NCBI RefSeq assembly: GCF_949774925.1 | Contig: NZ_OX458932.1 | Coordinates: 2,412,672 to 2,476,671 of the forward strand | Source of the DNA: Candidatus Methylacidiphilum fumarolicum | Lineage (GTDB): Bacteria; Verrucomicrobiota; Verrucomicrobiia; Methylacidiphilales; Methylacidiphilaceae | Length of the DNA: 64,000 bases | Reading direction: 5' to 3' | Shown here: piece by piece, positions 46,394 to 55,818 of the stretch | How the letters are laid out: every line of letters begins with the position of its first letter | How positions within the stretch are numbered: the stretch's first letter is position 1 | Notes under the pieces: model-generated | The model's input: the letters and a program-made list of their open reading frames with translations, nothing else | Databases searched by the model: none | Told to the model about the DNA's origin: nothing | Translations under genes and position numbers: made by a program

Positions 46394-47126
46394 AGGCCAT
46401 TTTCTTCTTTCCTTGTTGTTATTTCTACTTTTTTTCTGTTCGGCACAAGGAGGCAATACAAATAGAGAACTTTACTCTAACTTCATTGATAGAATAGAGG
46501 CAGTGAGTAAAAAAGCTGAATTGACAAAAAATGATTGTGTGATGATTGCCCAGTCAACTATTGATCTTGGGAAAAAAAACAAACTGCCCCCAGGGGTGAT
46601 TGAAGATGGAATAAAAGCTGTGGAATTAGGGAAAATGCTCGATCCCAATTTTCCCTATTGGGAAAGCTATTTAAAAGAACTTTTAAAACTTCTTGAAGAG
46701 AATGCCTCTTCCTCAAACATGGCAAACAAAAAGACGGAGCCAGCCCAGAATCAAAAAGAAAAAAATGCTCTGTCCGAACCTATATCCGAATCGAATCTCA
46801 GGAAAAGGGGGATGGATCTAAAAGAAAAAAATCAAGGCTTTTCGAAAGATAACCTTTCTTTAGGAAAAAATCCCTCTGCTTTTCCTTCTTCTAAAAAGGA
46901 ACAAAAAGAATCAACAGCAACTAGCGAATCAAAACAAAACCAAAACTCTCCTCTTAGACCAGATAATTCCTTTTCCGATTCAGAAAATTCAACTGGAGAA
47001 GAGACAGAAAAAGAGATAAAATTAAGGCAAATCAAACAGCTAGATAACCCATCAACATTCTTCAAAAGAATGCGTCAAATTGAAAGTGAGACAAACGATT
47101 CTTATTTGGAAGATCCCGATTGGTAA
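46341..47126 (+). CDS. Exported Ser/Lys/Glu-rich protein in the BatC position
   Basis: A 261-residue protein with an N-terminal hydrophobic segment (HFLLSLLLFLLFFCSAQGG) followed by a helical region of about 90 residues, perhaps TPR-like, and then a long low-complexity Ser/Lys/Glu/Gln-rich region to the end. Lies between BatB-like and BatD-like genes and overlaps both (53 and 47 bp), which is strong evidence of co-expression. Its sequence is too degenerate to call BatC on its own. Confidence 0.6.
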   Translation: MKDSLWLINSVQKGKKIKGHFLLSLLLFLLFFCSAQGGNTNRELYSNFIDRIEAVSKKAELTKNDCVMIAQSTIDLGKKNKLPPGVIEDGIKAVELGKMLDPNFPYWESYLKELLKLLEENASSSNMANKKTEPAQNQKEKNALSEPISESNLRKRGMDLKEKNQGFSKDNLSLGKNPSAFPSSKKEQKESTATSESKQNQNSPLRPDNSFSDSENSTGEETEKEIKLRQIKQLDNPSTFFKRMRQIESETNDSYLEDPDW

Positions 47127-49806
47127 GTTCCGATTGGTTTTCCTAGCTTGTTGTTTTTATACATTGCTCAGTGTAATAACTCTAGGCAATGTAATGGCCT
47201 TTTCTGCTCATTGGTTACCCCTAACAGAGAAGTTGGAACCTGGGGTATCTGCACATCTCTCTCTTATTTTCGAAAATTGTTCCCCTCAAGATGAAGTCAA
47301 ACCACCAAAAGTTGCTTTTTTGGAAATCGAGGCTCCATCCATCAGCCGAAATAGCCGTAACGAGCTTATATACGACTTTCCGATTATTCCCCACCAACCA
47401 GGCAATTATATTATTCCTCCGTTTTTAATTTCCACTGACCATGGACTTGTGGAAATCCCCCCCATTTCCTTTACGGTAAAAGAAGTAGAAATAGCTCCTA
47501 TATCGGCTGATGGCGTTGATGCCCAAGTGCTTATCCCCCAAAGAACCTTATGGAAAGGCGAGCCTTTTGTCATAGAATATAGACTCTTAACCCGCTCAGG
47601 AACTTTTTTAGATATAACAAGTCAGCCTGAATGGGATCCAAAGGATTTTCTTTCTAACCGATGGGGCAAACCTCAACGAGTGATTTTAAATGCCAACGGA
47701 ACGTATGCTAGCGGTCTGCGCTATACAACCACCTTATTATCCTTAAAAGCAGGCAAAATTGTTTTGCCTCCAATCAGTCAGCAACTTACTTTGGAAATAG
47801 AAAGATTCGGGCGCGGTCTTTTTTCTCAACCTATTGTCAAACCTATCCACTCCACAACCGAACCTAAAGTCATTGAAATAGCTCCACTCCCGGCACCGCC
47901 TCCTGATTTTTCTGAAGCAATAGGAACCTTTAAACTTTCCTGTAAGGTGAACCCCGTTGAAGCCATTCAAGGCGAACCGATTTCTCTCTCGATACGAATA
48001 GAAGGTACAGGGAATTGGGCAGTCCCCTGGAAACTACCGGAATATCCCCCTTGTAAGGGTATAAAAGTTATAAATTCTTTGCCATCTCGTCAAATAGACC
48101 CCGAGTCTTTGTTTACTGGGGTTTTGAAAATGGAGTTAGTGCTTATACCTGATATTTTTGGAGAAATAGATCTGCCTGCCTATTCTTTTACCTATTTTGA
48201 CGTGACGCAAGGGGAATACCAAACAATTAAATCTGATCCTATTCATTTATCTGTGAAAAAATCCTCCCTTTCAAAACAGACTCCAGACAATAAACAAGAG
48301 CTCCTGAGTGATCGCTCTCAGCCGATTAACACAGGCTATCCTCTAGACATGTTACCAACAGGACCTCTCCTTGGTATGGGAAAAGGCTTGGCGCCTTTTC
48401 CCCCTTGGGACCTTGGGAAGGAAAGCCTACTTTTTACATTTATATTCTTATTTCTTTGGTGTTTGCTTTGCTGGGATCGTGTTGCCCACAAACCTTTACT
48501 GCTCCAGAAAAAAAAAGCGAGTCATTGTTTAAGGACAATCCCGCAAGCGATTGCTAAAGCAAAGACCGATAGGGAGATTTATAGGTATCTCCTCCTTTGG
48601 CAAAAAGCATTTAAAGAGTTTTGGGATATTCCTTATCCTTTCCCAGATGAGGACGCTATTGAAAAACGGCTTATAAAGGACTATCTAAAGAACTCTGTCA
48701 TTGCTAAAAAATGGGTAGCTTTGTGGCATCAGTCCCAGCTTTATTTGTTTGGCCGACTCTCTACTCCTTCATCACAATGGATTGATGAGGCAGAAGAGTT
48801 AGCCCGGAAACTGCCCAAAGCTAAGATTCCCTTAAAAGAATTCTTTTCTACGGCAAACTTCCTTCCTTTCCTTTCCCTGATTCTTTTCTTCGGACTGTTA
48901 TCTAGTATTTTAACAAGCAATCTAAAAGGATTAAAAAATCCAGTTGGTCCGCTCCCTTTTTCTTTTACAAGCAATAAAAGGCTCCCTACTTATGCTTCTT
49001 CCATTCTATTTTGTTCATTGTCTGATCCCCCTTCTGATTCAAAAGTCGAATCGTTTTCTTCAGAAGAGGCTTACCGCTGCTATGAAAAAGGGGAGTTTTC
49101 TAAGGCTATTGATATTTGGAAGAAAAAAACCTTAGTCCAACCTCTGGATTGGAAAACAAGAAATAATCTTGGGTTAGCCTTTTCACAACAAGAACAATGG
49201 CAAAGAGCCTTAGGAGAATGGACAGCAGCTTTTCTATTAGCCCCTCGCAATGCTTCTGTCAGATGGAATTTTACTGTTGGAATCAATAAAAACCCTGAGG
49301 CTGATACTCATATTCATTCTTTCCAGAAAAAAGGCTATTTAAACAGCCTAAAAATCTTTCTATCTCCAGGAGAATGGGAAAGAGCAGCTGCTATAAGTAT
49401 CTTTTTGTTGTTCTTTTCTTTATATATTTTGCTTTTGCATCTTTATCAGAAAATCAGAATTCCAGCCTTTTGCTTCAGCATTGTATTGGTGTTGGCTTTT
49501 ATAAGCGGTCTTTCTTTATTAGAATATTTTTCATACGGTATTTTTGCAACCCCCAATGCCGGGATGCTTGTTCAGGATACCCCTTTGCGGTCGGTTCCAA
49601 CAGAAGTCCAACAACAAAGCCTACCTTTAAAAGCGGGTTCAGTGATTAAAGTCATAAAAGCCTATTTAGGTTGGTATAAAATAGAATTTATGAATGGCCA
49701 GAATGGCTGGGTAAGGTCTCAATGCGTGACTCTCTTTTACAAAACTCCTCATGCGTTCGTTTCTGAGAAAGAAAAAGGTTTTTATTTATCCATTTTTGAT
49801 AACTAA
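47080..49806 (+). CDS. BatD-like protein fused to a BatE-like TPR and SH3 module
   Basis: A 908-residue membrane protein. The N-terminal 450 residues have the BatD pattern: signal-like helix, then beta-rich domains with LEPGVSAHLSLIFENCS and VSAHLSLIF-type Ig-like folds; a membrane helix lies near 450-465. From about residue 600 another helix and a TPR pair (EEAYRCYEKGEFSKAIDIW, NNLGLAFSQQEQWQRALGEW, residues 660-730) follow, two membrane helices, then a bacterial SH3 domain (about 826-887, GWYKIEFMNGQNGWV). BatE proteins have the TPR-SH3 order, so this appears to be a BatD-BatE fusion. The TTG start at 47080 is uncertain; the true start may lie nearer 47132. Confidence 0.75.
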   Translation: MKVRQTILIWKIPIGKFRLVFLACCFYTLLSVITLGNVMAFSAHWLPLTEKLEPGVSAHLSLIFENCSPQDEVKPPKVAFLEIEAPSISRNSRNELIYDFPIIPHQPGNYIIPPFLISTDHGLVEIPPISFTVKEVEIAPISADGVDAQVLIPQRTLWKGEPFVIEYRLLTRSGTFLDITSQPEWDPKDFLSNRWGKPQRVILNANGTYASGLRYTTTLLSLKAGKIVLPPISQQLTLEIERFGRGLFSQPIVKPIHSTTEPKVIEIAPLPAPPPDFSEAIGTFKLSCKVNPVEAIQGEPISLSIRIEGTGNWAVPWKLPEYPPCKGIKVINSLPSRQIDPESLFTGVLKMELVLIPDIFGEIDLPAYSFTYFDVTQGEYQTIKSDPIHLSVKKSSLSKQTPDNKQELLSDRSQPINTGYPLDMLPTGPLLGMGKGLAPFPPWDLGKESLLFTFIFLFLWCLLCWDRVAHKPLLLQKKKASHCLRTIPQAIAKAKTDREIYRYLLLWQKAFKEFWDIPYPFPDEDAIEKRLIKDYLKNSVIAKKWVALWHQSQLYLFGRLSTPSSQWIDEAEELARKLPKAKIPLKEFFSTANFLPFLSLILFFGLLSSILTSNLKGLKNPVGPLPFSFTSNKRLPTYASSILFCSLSDPPSDSKVESFSSEEAYRCYEKGEFSKAIDIWKKKTLVQPLDWKTRNNLGLAFSQQEQWQRALGEWTAAFLLAPRNASVRWNFTVGINKNPEADTHIHSFQKKGYLNSLKIFLSPGEWERAAAISIFLLFFSLYILLLHLYQKIRIPAFCFSIVLVLAFISGLSLLEYFSYGIFATPNAGMLVQDTPLRSVPTEVQQQSLPLKAGSVIKVIKAYLGWYKIEFMNGQNGWVRSQCVTLFYKTPHAFVSEKEKGFYLSIFDN

Positions 49807-50969
49807 ACAGGCATTCTTTTCGCTGATCCTTCTATTTGTTCAACCATTTTTTGAGCTACTTTCACCGAATCAAAAAGGCTTTCGGCTAATTCTCTGGCTT
49901 TCATAGAATGGTAAGGATAATCTTTTTCAATCCTTTTTATGGCATCAATCGCTTCAGAGATCGTCGTAAAAGGCAAAAGACCCGCTCCGGTAGGGATGAT
50001 CCTTGACCAACCAGTATCCTGAATGACTGCTGGTTTTCCCATTGCCAAATAACATACGGTTCGATCGCTAAACCAACCACAATCGCTAAGCCAGTAGCCA
50101 TTTTTTACTACAGAAAATTCCCCCCGAGAAGTACCAATAAAATTTCTATAGCTTTCAAAATCTGAGGCTATAGCTGAAACACTGAGCATATCCCAGTTTT
50201 TGGAAAGAAAACGGTTGCGAATCTCGTGGTCTTCTTGCAGATCCGAAGCAATCTGAAAAAGAACTTTCCCATCAAAAAAAAGAGGAAGTTCAATAACCTT
50301 TTCGAACTCACTGGCTTTGTTCCCGTAAATTTTACCTTCCCAATTTACTTCAGGATAACCACACCAATGAGTGATTGTTGACCATCTTTTGCCGCCTAGC
50401 CGTTTGGGCCATAGCTCTAAACATACTGGAGGAAATGTAGGAATCCAATTGATCCCCGTGAAAGGTATTCTCTTACCATCCTCTTTTAAAGAAAGGCCAA
50501 CAGTAAAAAAAATGTCATGAGCTTCCAGATTCATATCGCAACCATAACCCTTCGCCCATATCTGTGTAAAAGTAGGATCCAAATCCAGATAAACCCTTTT
50601 TTTAAAGGCAGAAAGAAGGTTCTTATTCCGTATGAGCCCAGAAATATTTAAAAGAAAAGAACTTTCCCTTGCAAAATGGAGAAAGGCATCGAGATTTTTT
50701 GCTTCCCCATTGATAAAAATCGTAGATTGCTCAACAAAATCAAAATAGGAAGTAATTAATTTCCAATGGCTTAAAGCTAATTTCAGGACTTGTTTGGGAT
50801 TATAATTTTTAATTTTTGGCAAACTCTCTTGGGTGATCTCTTCTAAAAGCCAAACATCCCACCCAAGGTTACGAAAGGCATATGCCCATTGAATAAAGAC
50901 AAGATTAATCCCTATCGCAGAAATCGGATAACCAGCAATACGACATCCGATGACTACCTTTTTGGCCAT
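49803..50969 (-). CDS. Glycosyltransferase-like protein (GT-B fold, weak)
   Basis: A 388-residue protein. The C-terminal half resembles the donor-binding domain of GT-B glycosyltransferases: FSVVKNGYWLSDCGWFSDRTVCYLAMGKPAVIQDTGWSR with a GLLPFTTISEAIDAI end. The N-terminal half (VVIGCRIAGYPISAIGINLVFIQWAYAFRNLGWDVWLLEE) fits a Rossmann start but lacks a strong acceptor motif. Substrate unknown. Its 3' end overlaps the BatD-like gene's 3' end by 4 bp on the opposite strand. No other sugar genes are adjacent. Confidence 0.6.
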   Translation of the reverse strand: MAKKVVIGCRIAGYPISAIGINLVFIQWAYAFRNLGWDVWLLEEITQESLPKIKNYNPKQVLKLALSHWKLITSYFDFVEQSTIFINGEAKNLDAFLHFARESSFLLNISGLIRNKNLLSAFKKRVYLDLDPTFTQIWAKGYGCDMNLEAHDIFFTVGLSLKEDGKRIPFTGINWIPTFPPVCLELWPKRLGGKRWSTITHWCGYPEVNWEGKIYGNKASEFEKVIELPLFFDGKVLFQIASDLQEDHEIRNRFLSKNWDMLSVSAIASDFESYRNFIGTSRGEFSVVKNGYWLSDCGWFSDRTVCYLAMGKPAVIQDTGWSRIIPTGAGLLPFTTISEAIDAIKRIEKDYPYHSMKARELAESLFDSVKVAQKMVEQIEGSAKRMPV

Positions 50970-51007
50970 GTATCATTCAAATATTATTTTTAGGCCAAAA
51001 AATAAAT

Positions 51008-51316
51008 TCAAATCTCCACCTCTAAGTCTTCTCCTATTTTCTGACAATGATAAGCTCTTACTCCTCTAGTTGCTGGACCACAAAGAACTTCTCCTGTCTT
51101 TAAACTAAACCGTGCACCATGCCACGGGCATTCTACTTCCCCCTCTTCCAGAAATCCTTCACTAAGAGGACCTCCTTCGTGAGGACATGTATCATCAAGA
51201 GCATAATATGCTCCCTTATAACAAAAGATAGCTATTTTTTTTCCCTCTAGTTCTACGCATTTAGCTCCTCCTTCGGGAATTTCAGAAGCTTTAAAAGGAC
51301 ATTTAATTTTAGCCAT
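51008..51316 (-). CDS. Small Rieske [2Fe-2S] protein
   Basis: A 102-residue single-domain Rieske protein. The cluster ligands are in CPHEGGPL (C, H) and CPWHGARF (C, H). It has the size and type of Rieske ferredoxins (NirD-like) that pass electrons to dioxygenases or serve as subunits of nitrite reductases. No oxygenase gene is adjacent, so the partner is unknown. Upstream on the same strand lies a frameshifted small gene. Confidence 0.9.
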   Translation of the reverse strand: MAKIKCPFKASEIPEGGAKCVELEGKKIAIFCYKGAYYALDDTCPHEGGPLSEGFLEEGEVECPWHGARFSLKTGEVLCGPATRGVRAYHCQKIGEDLEVEI

Positions 51317-51347
51317 GCTCCGATTTTTAATGTGCTCTATGCAGTTG

Positions 51348-51639
51348 TCAATGAAATTTGAGAGCCTGCTGAATGCTATGTTTTACCCCTAAAAAACTCA
51401 TACAAATGGATACGGCCCAAGTTAACTGCCATTGGCTTCCCTTCCTTTTCTTTGGGCTATACCCTTTTTGCCTCGTCTCCCTATTGATTCCACACACTTG
51501 CCTCCTCTCTCTTTCTTGCTTTAAACTTACTGTTGTCTCTAAGCTATAAATAGCCTCTGCCTCCGCGTTATCTTTCCTCTCCCTTGCTTCGTAGGCTTTA
51601 TAGGCTCGTCGAGTCAGGAAAAAACTTAGATAAATTCAT
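51348..51639 (-). pseudogene. Small frameshifted gene upstream of the Rieske gene
   Basis: No uninterrupted ATG-started reading frame is found in the 358-bp gap before the Rieske gene, but on the minus strand an ATG at 51639 begins MNLSKFF and the frame then stops. Removing one base from the six-T run (51619-51624, T's on the minus strand) joins it to a protein-like frame with KAYEARERKDNAEAEAIYSLE and, near the end, a possible membrane helix QLTWAVSICMSFLG, terminating at 51348. The joined product would have 96 residues and be highly charged. It is either a recently broken gene, a phase-variable gene, or a sequencing error. No family recognised. Confidence 0.5.
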
Positions 51640-51674
51640 TGCCAAATGGCCTTTATTCCATAAAATGAGTAAAA

Positions 51675-52712
51675 ATGCAAAAATCTCCTTTCCCTCGTTT
51701 TTTTTATGCAACCATTCTATCCGCTTTGTTCATGGGAGGATGCGCTTTAAATAATACTCAAAAGTCCAAACAACTTTCTTCAGCATTTCCTTCTAATTTG
51801 ATCCGGGTGAGCATTCATGATCAAAAAATGGAGCTGATTCAAAATATAGGCAAAAATGGAGAATCCCACCGGTATTATCCTGTATCAACCTCGAAATACG
51901 GTATTGGGGATGAATGGAATAGTTATAAAACCCCTATTGGGAGGTTTGTTATTGCAAAAAAAATAGGGGATGGCATTCCTATGGGCGGCAAGTTTTACCA
52001 TAGGAAATTTACTGGGGATGTCATTAAATTGACTGCTTATGATCCTTCAAAGCCGGCTTTTGATCATGACAGCATTTTGACAAGAATTCTTTGGCTTAGG
52101 GGGTTGGATTCTCAGAATAAAAATTCCTTTTACAGAGGAATATTTATCCATGGGACGAATCAAGAACCGCTGGTCGGACAGCCTGTCAGTTATGGCTGTA
52201 TAAGAATGAAAAATAGGGATGTTCTTGAACTTTACGATTTGGTCGGAGAAAACACTCCTGTATATATTCAGAAAGAACCACTCAAAAAGCCGGTTCCTAA
52301 AGAGGTTTTAGCAAGCTTTCATTTTTATAATCAGCCAAGAATTCAACCCGTGGCTTCTTCCCCTATTCAAGAACAGCCTTCCATTAAGGTTGCACCAGCT
52401 ATAGCAGTAGCTTCTGAGCCAACTCCTAACACAACTATTTCAGGAAGTAGTCCTCAAAAAACTCTAACCCAAAGCAATCATATCCTTGTCCAACAGCATC
52501 CTAGAAACATGGCTCCAACTACTAACTCAAAGGGTCATTCCCAATTGGCTTCCCAAAGGCTAGCCACACCTCATAGTTCTAGGCATCCTCATTTGACAAA
52601 ACCGTTGGTACACAGCAAGAAAAAAATAAGTGCTGTTAAGTTAGCCAGCCATTCAGTAAAATCCACTACTGTTGATCCTTCCCCTTCAAAAAAGAAAAAG
52701 CCTCTTGAGTGA
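51675..52712 (+). CDS. L,D-transpeptidase (YkuD family) lipoprotein
   Basis: A 345-residue protein with a lipoprotein signal (ATILSALFMGGC). The YkuD domain (about residues 40-195) shows LIRVSIHDQKMELI, the IFIHGTN segment and the catalytic cysteine motif SYGCIRM. It crosslinks peptidoglycan or anchors lipoproteins to the wall. Beyond residue 200 a long Ser/Thr/Pro/Gln-rich, very basic His/Lys-rich tail follows, unusual for the family and perhaps a wall- or acid-adapted segment. Probably transcribed alone. Confidence 0.88.
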   Translation: MQKSPFPRFFYATILSALFMGGCALNNTQKSKQLSSAFPSNLIRVSIHDQKMELIQNIGKNGESHRYYPVSTSKYGIGDEWNSYKTPIGRFVIAKKIGDGIPMGGKFYHRKFTGDVIKLTAYDPSKPAFDHDSILTRILWLRGLDSQNKNSFYRGIFIHGTNQEPLVGQPVSYGCIRMKNRDVLELYDLVGENTPVYIQKEPLKKPVPKEVLASFHFYNQPRIQPVASSPIQEQPSIKVAPAIAVASEPTPNTTISGSSPQKTLTQSNHILVQQHPRNMAPTTNSKGHSQLASQRLATPHSSRHPHLTKPLVHSKKKISAVKLASHSVKSTTVDPSPSKKKKPLE

Positions 52713-53040
52713 TAGTTTCGAAAAACAAAGCCAAGCTTGGCCGTTCAATGAAAAACCTTTCCCATTCACTGGAATTTTGAGATGCAGCGAATGTGCGGTG
52801 CCGGCAATAACGGCATCAATGGATACAGCAACGACAGAACTTATCGCTATTATCGTAGCAGCAAACCCCTTAGTTATTGCATACCAAGACCAAAGGGGAA
52901 AAAAACTGGATAGACCCATTGAAAGAGTGGATTTTATCTGCTCTCCTCACACTGAAAAACTGTCTTCGTTAAACGATTTTGATGAAATCAAATCGTATAT
53001 ATCATTGGACCAAGACGATGACTGTTGGACAAAAAACTAA
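52672..53040 (+). CDS. Hypothetical open frame overlapping the L,D-transpeptidase 3' end
   Basis: A 122-codon frame in the space between the transpeptidase and tRNA-Pro, with an acidic C-terminus. The residues ILRCSECAVPAITASMDTATTELIAI are protein-like, with two cysteines, but no family is recognised. An equally long frame on the other strand (52686-52919) looks membrane-like, so the coding strand is undecided. Start would be a TTG at 52672 or later. Confidence 0.25.
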   Translation: MILPLQKRKSLLSDSFEKQSQAWPFNEKPFPFTGILRCSECAVPAITASMDTATTELIAIIVAANPLVIAYQDQRGKKLDRPIERVDFICSPHTEKLSSLNDFDEIKSYISLDQDDDCWTKN

Positions 53041-53118
53041 TTTCTGATTTTCAAAAGCTCTTTGCTCTGGGAAAGCAAACGAGCAAATACTTTCCCCAGA
53101 AATGATGAAAGTTGCATT

Positions 53119-53196
53119 TGGTCGGGGCGACAGGATTTGAACCTGCGACTCCCTGCTCCCAAAGCAGGTGCTCTAGCCAGGCTGAGCTACGCCCCG
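53119..53196 (-). tRNA. tRNA-Pro (anticodon TGG)
   Basis: On the minus strand from 53196: a 7-bp acceptor stem CGGGGCG/CGCCCCG, D arm (TAGCTCAGCCTGGCTAGAGCA), anticodon stem CCTGC/GCAGG with loop TTTGGGA giving anticodon TGG, T arm GCAGG-TTCAAAT-CCTGT, discriminator A, and an encoded CCA (53119-53121). The fold is complete. Confidence 0.95.
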
Positions 53197-53197
53197 T

Positions 53198-53543
53198 AGC
53201 CTTCAATCTTTCCTAAAAAGGGTCCCTCTTCATGCCCTACATCCAGACATTGAACATGAAACTTGGCTGGAAGGATAGAACCGTCGGTAGGGCAACCCTC
53301 TAAAACGTTGCGCGTCGAGTTAGCATGCTTTATATTATCCGATCGTCAAGCAAAAACAATAACTTCATTGTTAAGAAAAGACGAAGAGAAAAAACATAAT
53401 AACTGAAAATGACAAAGTAATTTCTTTTGCAATGTTATTTTCTATACATAATTGTAGTATTTCTCTCATTCAAAATTAAGAAAAAACCTGAATATATAGA
53501 GGAAAAACTTGGCATGCTTTTAGCTCTATAGTAGGAATAGATT
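53198..53543. other. Intergenic region between tRNA-Pro and sufC
   Basis: A 346-bp gap without a gene called. On the minus strand a candidate promoter lies at 53332-53359, about 130 bp before the tRNA, so the tRNA precursor would have a long leader. The leader contains a 50-codon frame without a start codon that runs into the first bases of the tRNA, which I treat as non-coding. On the plus strand nothing except the sufC leader was seen. Confidence 0.5.
53332..53359 (-). promoter_or_regulatory. Possible promoter of tRNA-Pro
   Basis: On the minus strand TTGTTT (53354-53359) and TAATAT (53332-53337) are 16 bp apart. Transcription would begin near 53325, about 130 bases before the tRNA 5' end. 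Eye inspection only; a -35 match of moderate quality. Confidence 0.3.
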
Positions 53544-54302
53544 ATGAGCTTAAAAATAGAAAATCTTCACGGAGGCATTGGAGGCAAAGAGATTATTAAA
53601 GGCATAACTTTGGAAATCAATCCAGGAGAAGTTCATGCTATCATGGGACCGAATGGGTCAGGAAAAAGCACCCTTTCAAAATTGCTAACGGGGCATCCTG
53701 ATTATGAAGTTTATTCGGGAACAGTGTTATTGGATGGAGAACCCATCCTTGATCTCGCACCAGATGAAAGATCTAGAAAGGGATTGTTCATGGCCTTTCA
53801 ATATCCTTGTGAGATTCCTGGAGTAACTGTAGCTAACTTTCTTCGTGCGGCTCTACAAGCCCGTCTTCCTGAAGGGAAGACGCTCAACATCACCGATTTC
53901 TACAAAGAGCTCTATGCGGCTATGGAAAAACTAGCTATGGATAGAAAATTTAGTTCCCGATATGTTAACGAAGGTTTTTCTGGTGGAGAAAAAAAGAGGA
54001 ATGAAATTCTTCAAATGGCAATCTTAAAACCAAAGTATGCAATTCTTGATGAAACGGATAGTGGTTTAGACATTGACGCCCTGAAGATCGTTGCCAACGG
54101 AGTGAATGCCTTGAAAGGCCCTCATATGGGGATTTTACTCATTACCCATTATCAAAGACTGCTTAATTATATTTTACCGGATCATGTCCATGTAATGGTC
54201 AATGGAAGGATAGTGGAAAGTGGAACAAAGGAGTTAGCTTTAAAACTAGAAGAAAAAGGATACAGCCAATTTGAAGAAGAATTGGCAGTGCAAACTCCAT
54301 AA
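53544..54302 (+). CDS. sufC: SufC Fe-S assembly ATPase
   Basis: A 252-residue ABC-type ATPase: Walker [15 protein letters not shown], signature [14 protein letters not shown] (the SufC variant), Walker [16 protein letters not shown]. SufC forms a complex with SufB and SufD that builds Fe-S clusters in the cytoplasm. First gene of the order sufC, sufB, sufD, sufT. Confidence 0.97.
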   Translation: MSLKIENLHGGIGGKEIIKGITLEINPGEVHAIMGPNGSGKSTLSKLLTGHPDYEVYSGTVLLDGEPILDLAPDERSRKGLFMAFQYPCEIPGVTVANFLRAALQARLPEGKTLNITDFYKELYAAMEKLAMDRKFSSRYVNEGFSGGEKKRNEILQMAILKPKYAILDETDSGLDIDALKIVANGVNALKGPHMGILLITHYQRLLNYILPDHVHVMVNGRIVESGTKELALKLEEKGYSQFEEELAVQTP

Positions 54303-54347
54303 AGTTGGAGTAAATTTCACTACAAACAAAAAAAATGGGGGAAATCT

Positions 54348-55772
54348 ATGCAGACTGTAAAAGAAACGAATAAAGAAGAGATTGTGTCGATCAATTCCCT
54401 TGTAGAGGATTTCTCTTATGATATTGAGTACTCTTATGATGCTGGCATAGGGCTAAATGAAAAAACCATAGATTATATTTGCGACGTAAAAAATGACCCC
54501 GATTGGATCCGTGATTTTAGGAAAAGAGCTCTTCGTATTTTTCTCCAAAAGCCTTTGCCTGTGCATTGGGCAAGCAAAGAGCTCGAAAAAATTGATTTTG
54601 ATAAAATCCGCTATTATCTAGCCTACAACAAGGCTCCTCAAAGAAGTTGGGACGATGTGCCTGAGGAAGTTAAAAAAACCTTTGAAAGATTAGGGATTCC
54701 GGAGCAAGAAAGAAAGTTTCTTGCTGGTGTAGAAGCTCAATTTGACAGCGAATCTGCTTATTCCAACATCAAAGAATCATTAAGCAAACAAGGGGTTATA
54801 TTTGTTGGGAGCACAGAGGGATTGCACAAATATCCAGAAATTTTTCGAAAGTGGTTTGCTAAAGTTATACCTCCAGCCGACAATAAGTTTGCGGCTTTAA
54901 ATAGTGCTGTCTTCAGTGGTGGAAGCTTTATATATGTCCCTCCAGGAGTTAAAGTTCAACAGCCACTTCAAGCTTATTTCAGAATCAATGCCGAAAGTTT
55001 TGGTCAGTTTGAAAGAACTCTTATCATTGCTGATGAAGGATCAGAAGTGACATATATGGAGGGATGTACAGCGCCTCGGTTTGAAACCTCCACCTTACAC
55101 AGTGCAGTCGTTGAGTTGGTCGCCATGCCCGGTGCAAAAATTCAATATATAACGGTCCAAAATTGGAGTTCGAATGTTTTTAATCTAGTAACCAAAAGAG
55201 CTATTGCCATGGAAGAGGCCGAAGTCCGATGGCTAGACTGCAACATCGGCTCCCGCTTGACAATGAAATATCCAGGGGTTGTCCTTAAAGGGAGAAAAGC
55301 GAGGGGAGAGGTCCTTAGCATCGCCCTAGCAAATAGTGGTCAGCACCAAGATACGGGAGCGAAAATGTATCATGCTGCCGATGAAACCACCAGTAATATT
55401 ATTTCCAAGAGCATTAGTATTGGCTCTGGAAGAGCCAGTTACCGAGGGCTTGTTAGCATGCCTAATCATTTAAAAAATTGTAAGAATAATACCGAATGTG
55501 ATGCCTTACTTATTAACTCGTCTTCACGGACAGACACCTATCCAGCAATAACAGTGATTGGCAATAAAAATGCCACTCAACATGAGGCAAGTGTTAGTAA
55601 AATCAGTGCCGAACAACTCTTTTATATGCAACAACGTGGACTACCTGAAGATGAAGCTATGAGCTTATCGGTTAATGGATTTATCAATGAACTAGTGAGA
55701 GAATTTCCTATGGAATATAGTGTAGAATTAAAAAGGTTGATCGATTTGGAAATGGAAGGTTCTGTTGGTTAG
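54348..55772 (+). CDS. sufB: SufB Fe-S scaffold protein
   Basis: A 474-residue SufB. The beta-helix core includes [50 protein letters not shown] and the C-terminal [32 protein letters not shown] that marks the family. It hosts the nascent cluster with SufC and SufD. Follows sufC by 45 bp with a GGGGGAAA ribosome site. Confidence 0.97.
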   Translation: MQTVKETNKEEIVSINSLVEDFSYDIEYSYDAGIGLNEKTIDYICDVKNDPDWIRDFRKRALRIFLQKPLPVHWASKELEKIDFDKIRYYLAYNKAPQRSWDDVPEEVKKTFERLGIPEQERKFLAGVEAQFDSESAYSNIKESLSKQGVIFVGSTEGLHKYPEIFRKWFAKVIPPADNKFAALNSAVFSGGSFIYVPPGVKVQQPLQAYFRINAESFGQFERTLIIADEGSEVTYMEGCTAPRFETSTLHSAVVELVAMPGAKIQYITVQNWSSNVFNLVTKRAIAMEEAEVRWLDCNIGSRLTMKYPGVVLKGRKARGEVLSIALANSGQHQDTGAKMYHAADETTSNIISKSISIGSGRASYRGLVSMPNHLKNCKNNTECDALLINSSSRTDTYPAITVIGNKNATQHEASVSKISAEQLFYMQQRGLPEDEAMSLSVNGFINELVREFPMEYSVELKRLIDLEMEGSVG

Positions 55773-55818
55773 GCTTCCTTAAGATCTATCATTCTAATAG
55801 ACAATGGAGTAGTTTCCC

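Noticed and set aside
52686..52919. A minus-strand membrane-like frame of 77 codons between the L,D-transpeptidase and tRNA-Pro
   Set aside because: It overlaps a plus-strand frame of similar plausibility and has no ribosome site or family match; neither strand could be confirmed.
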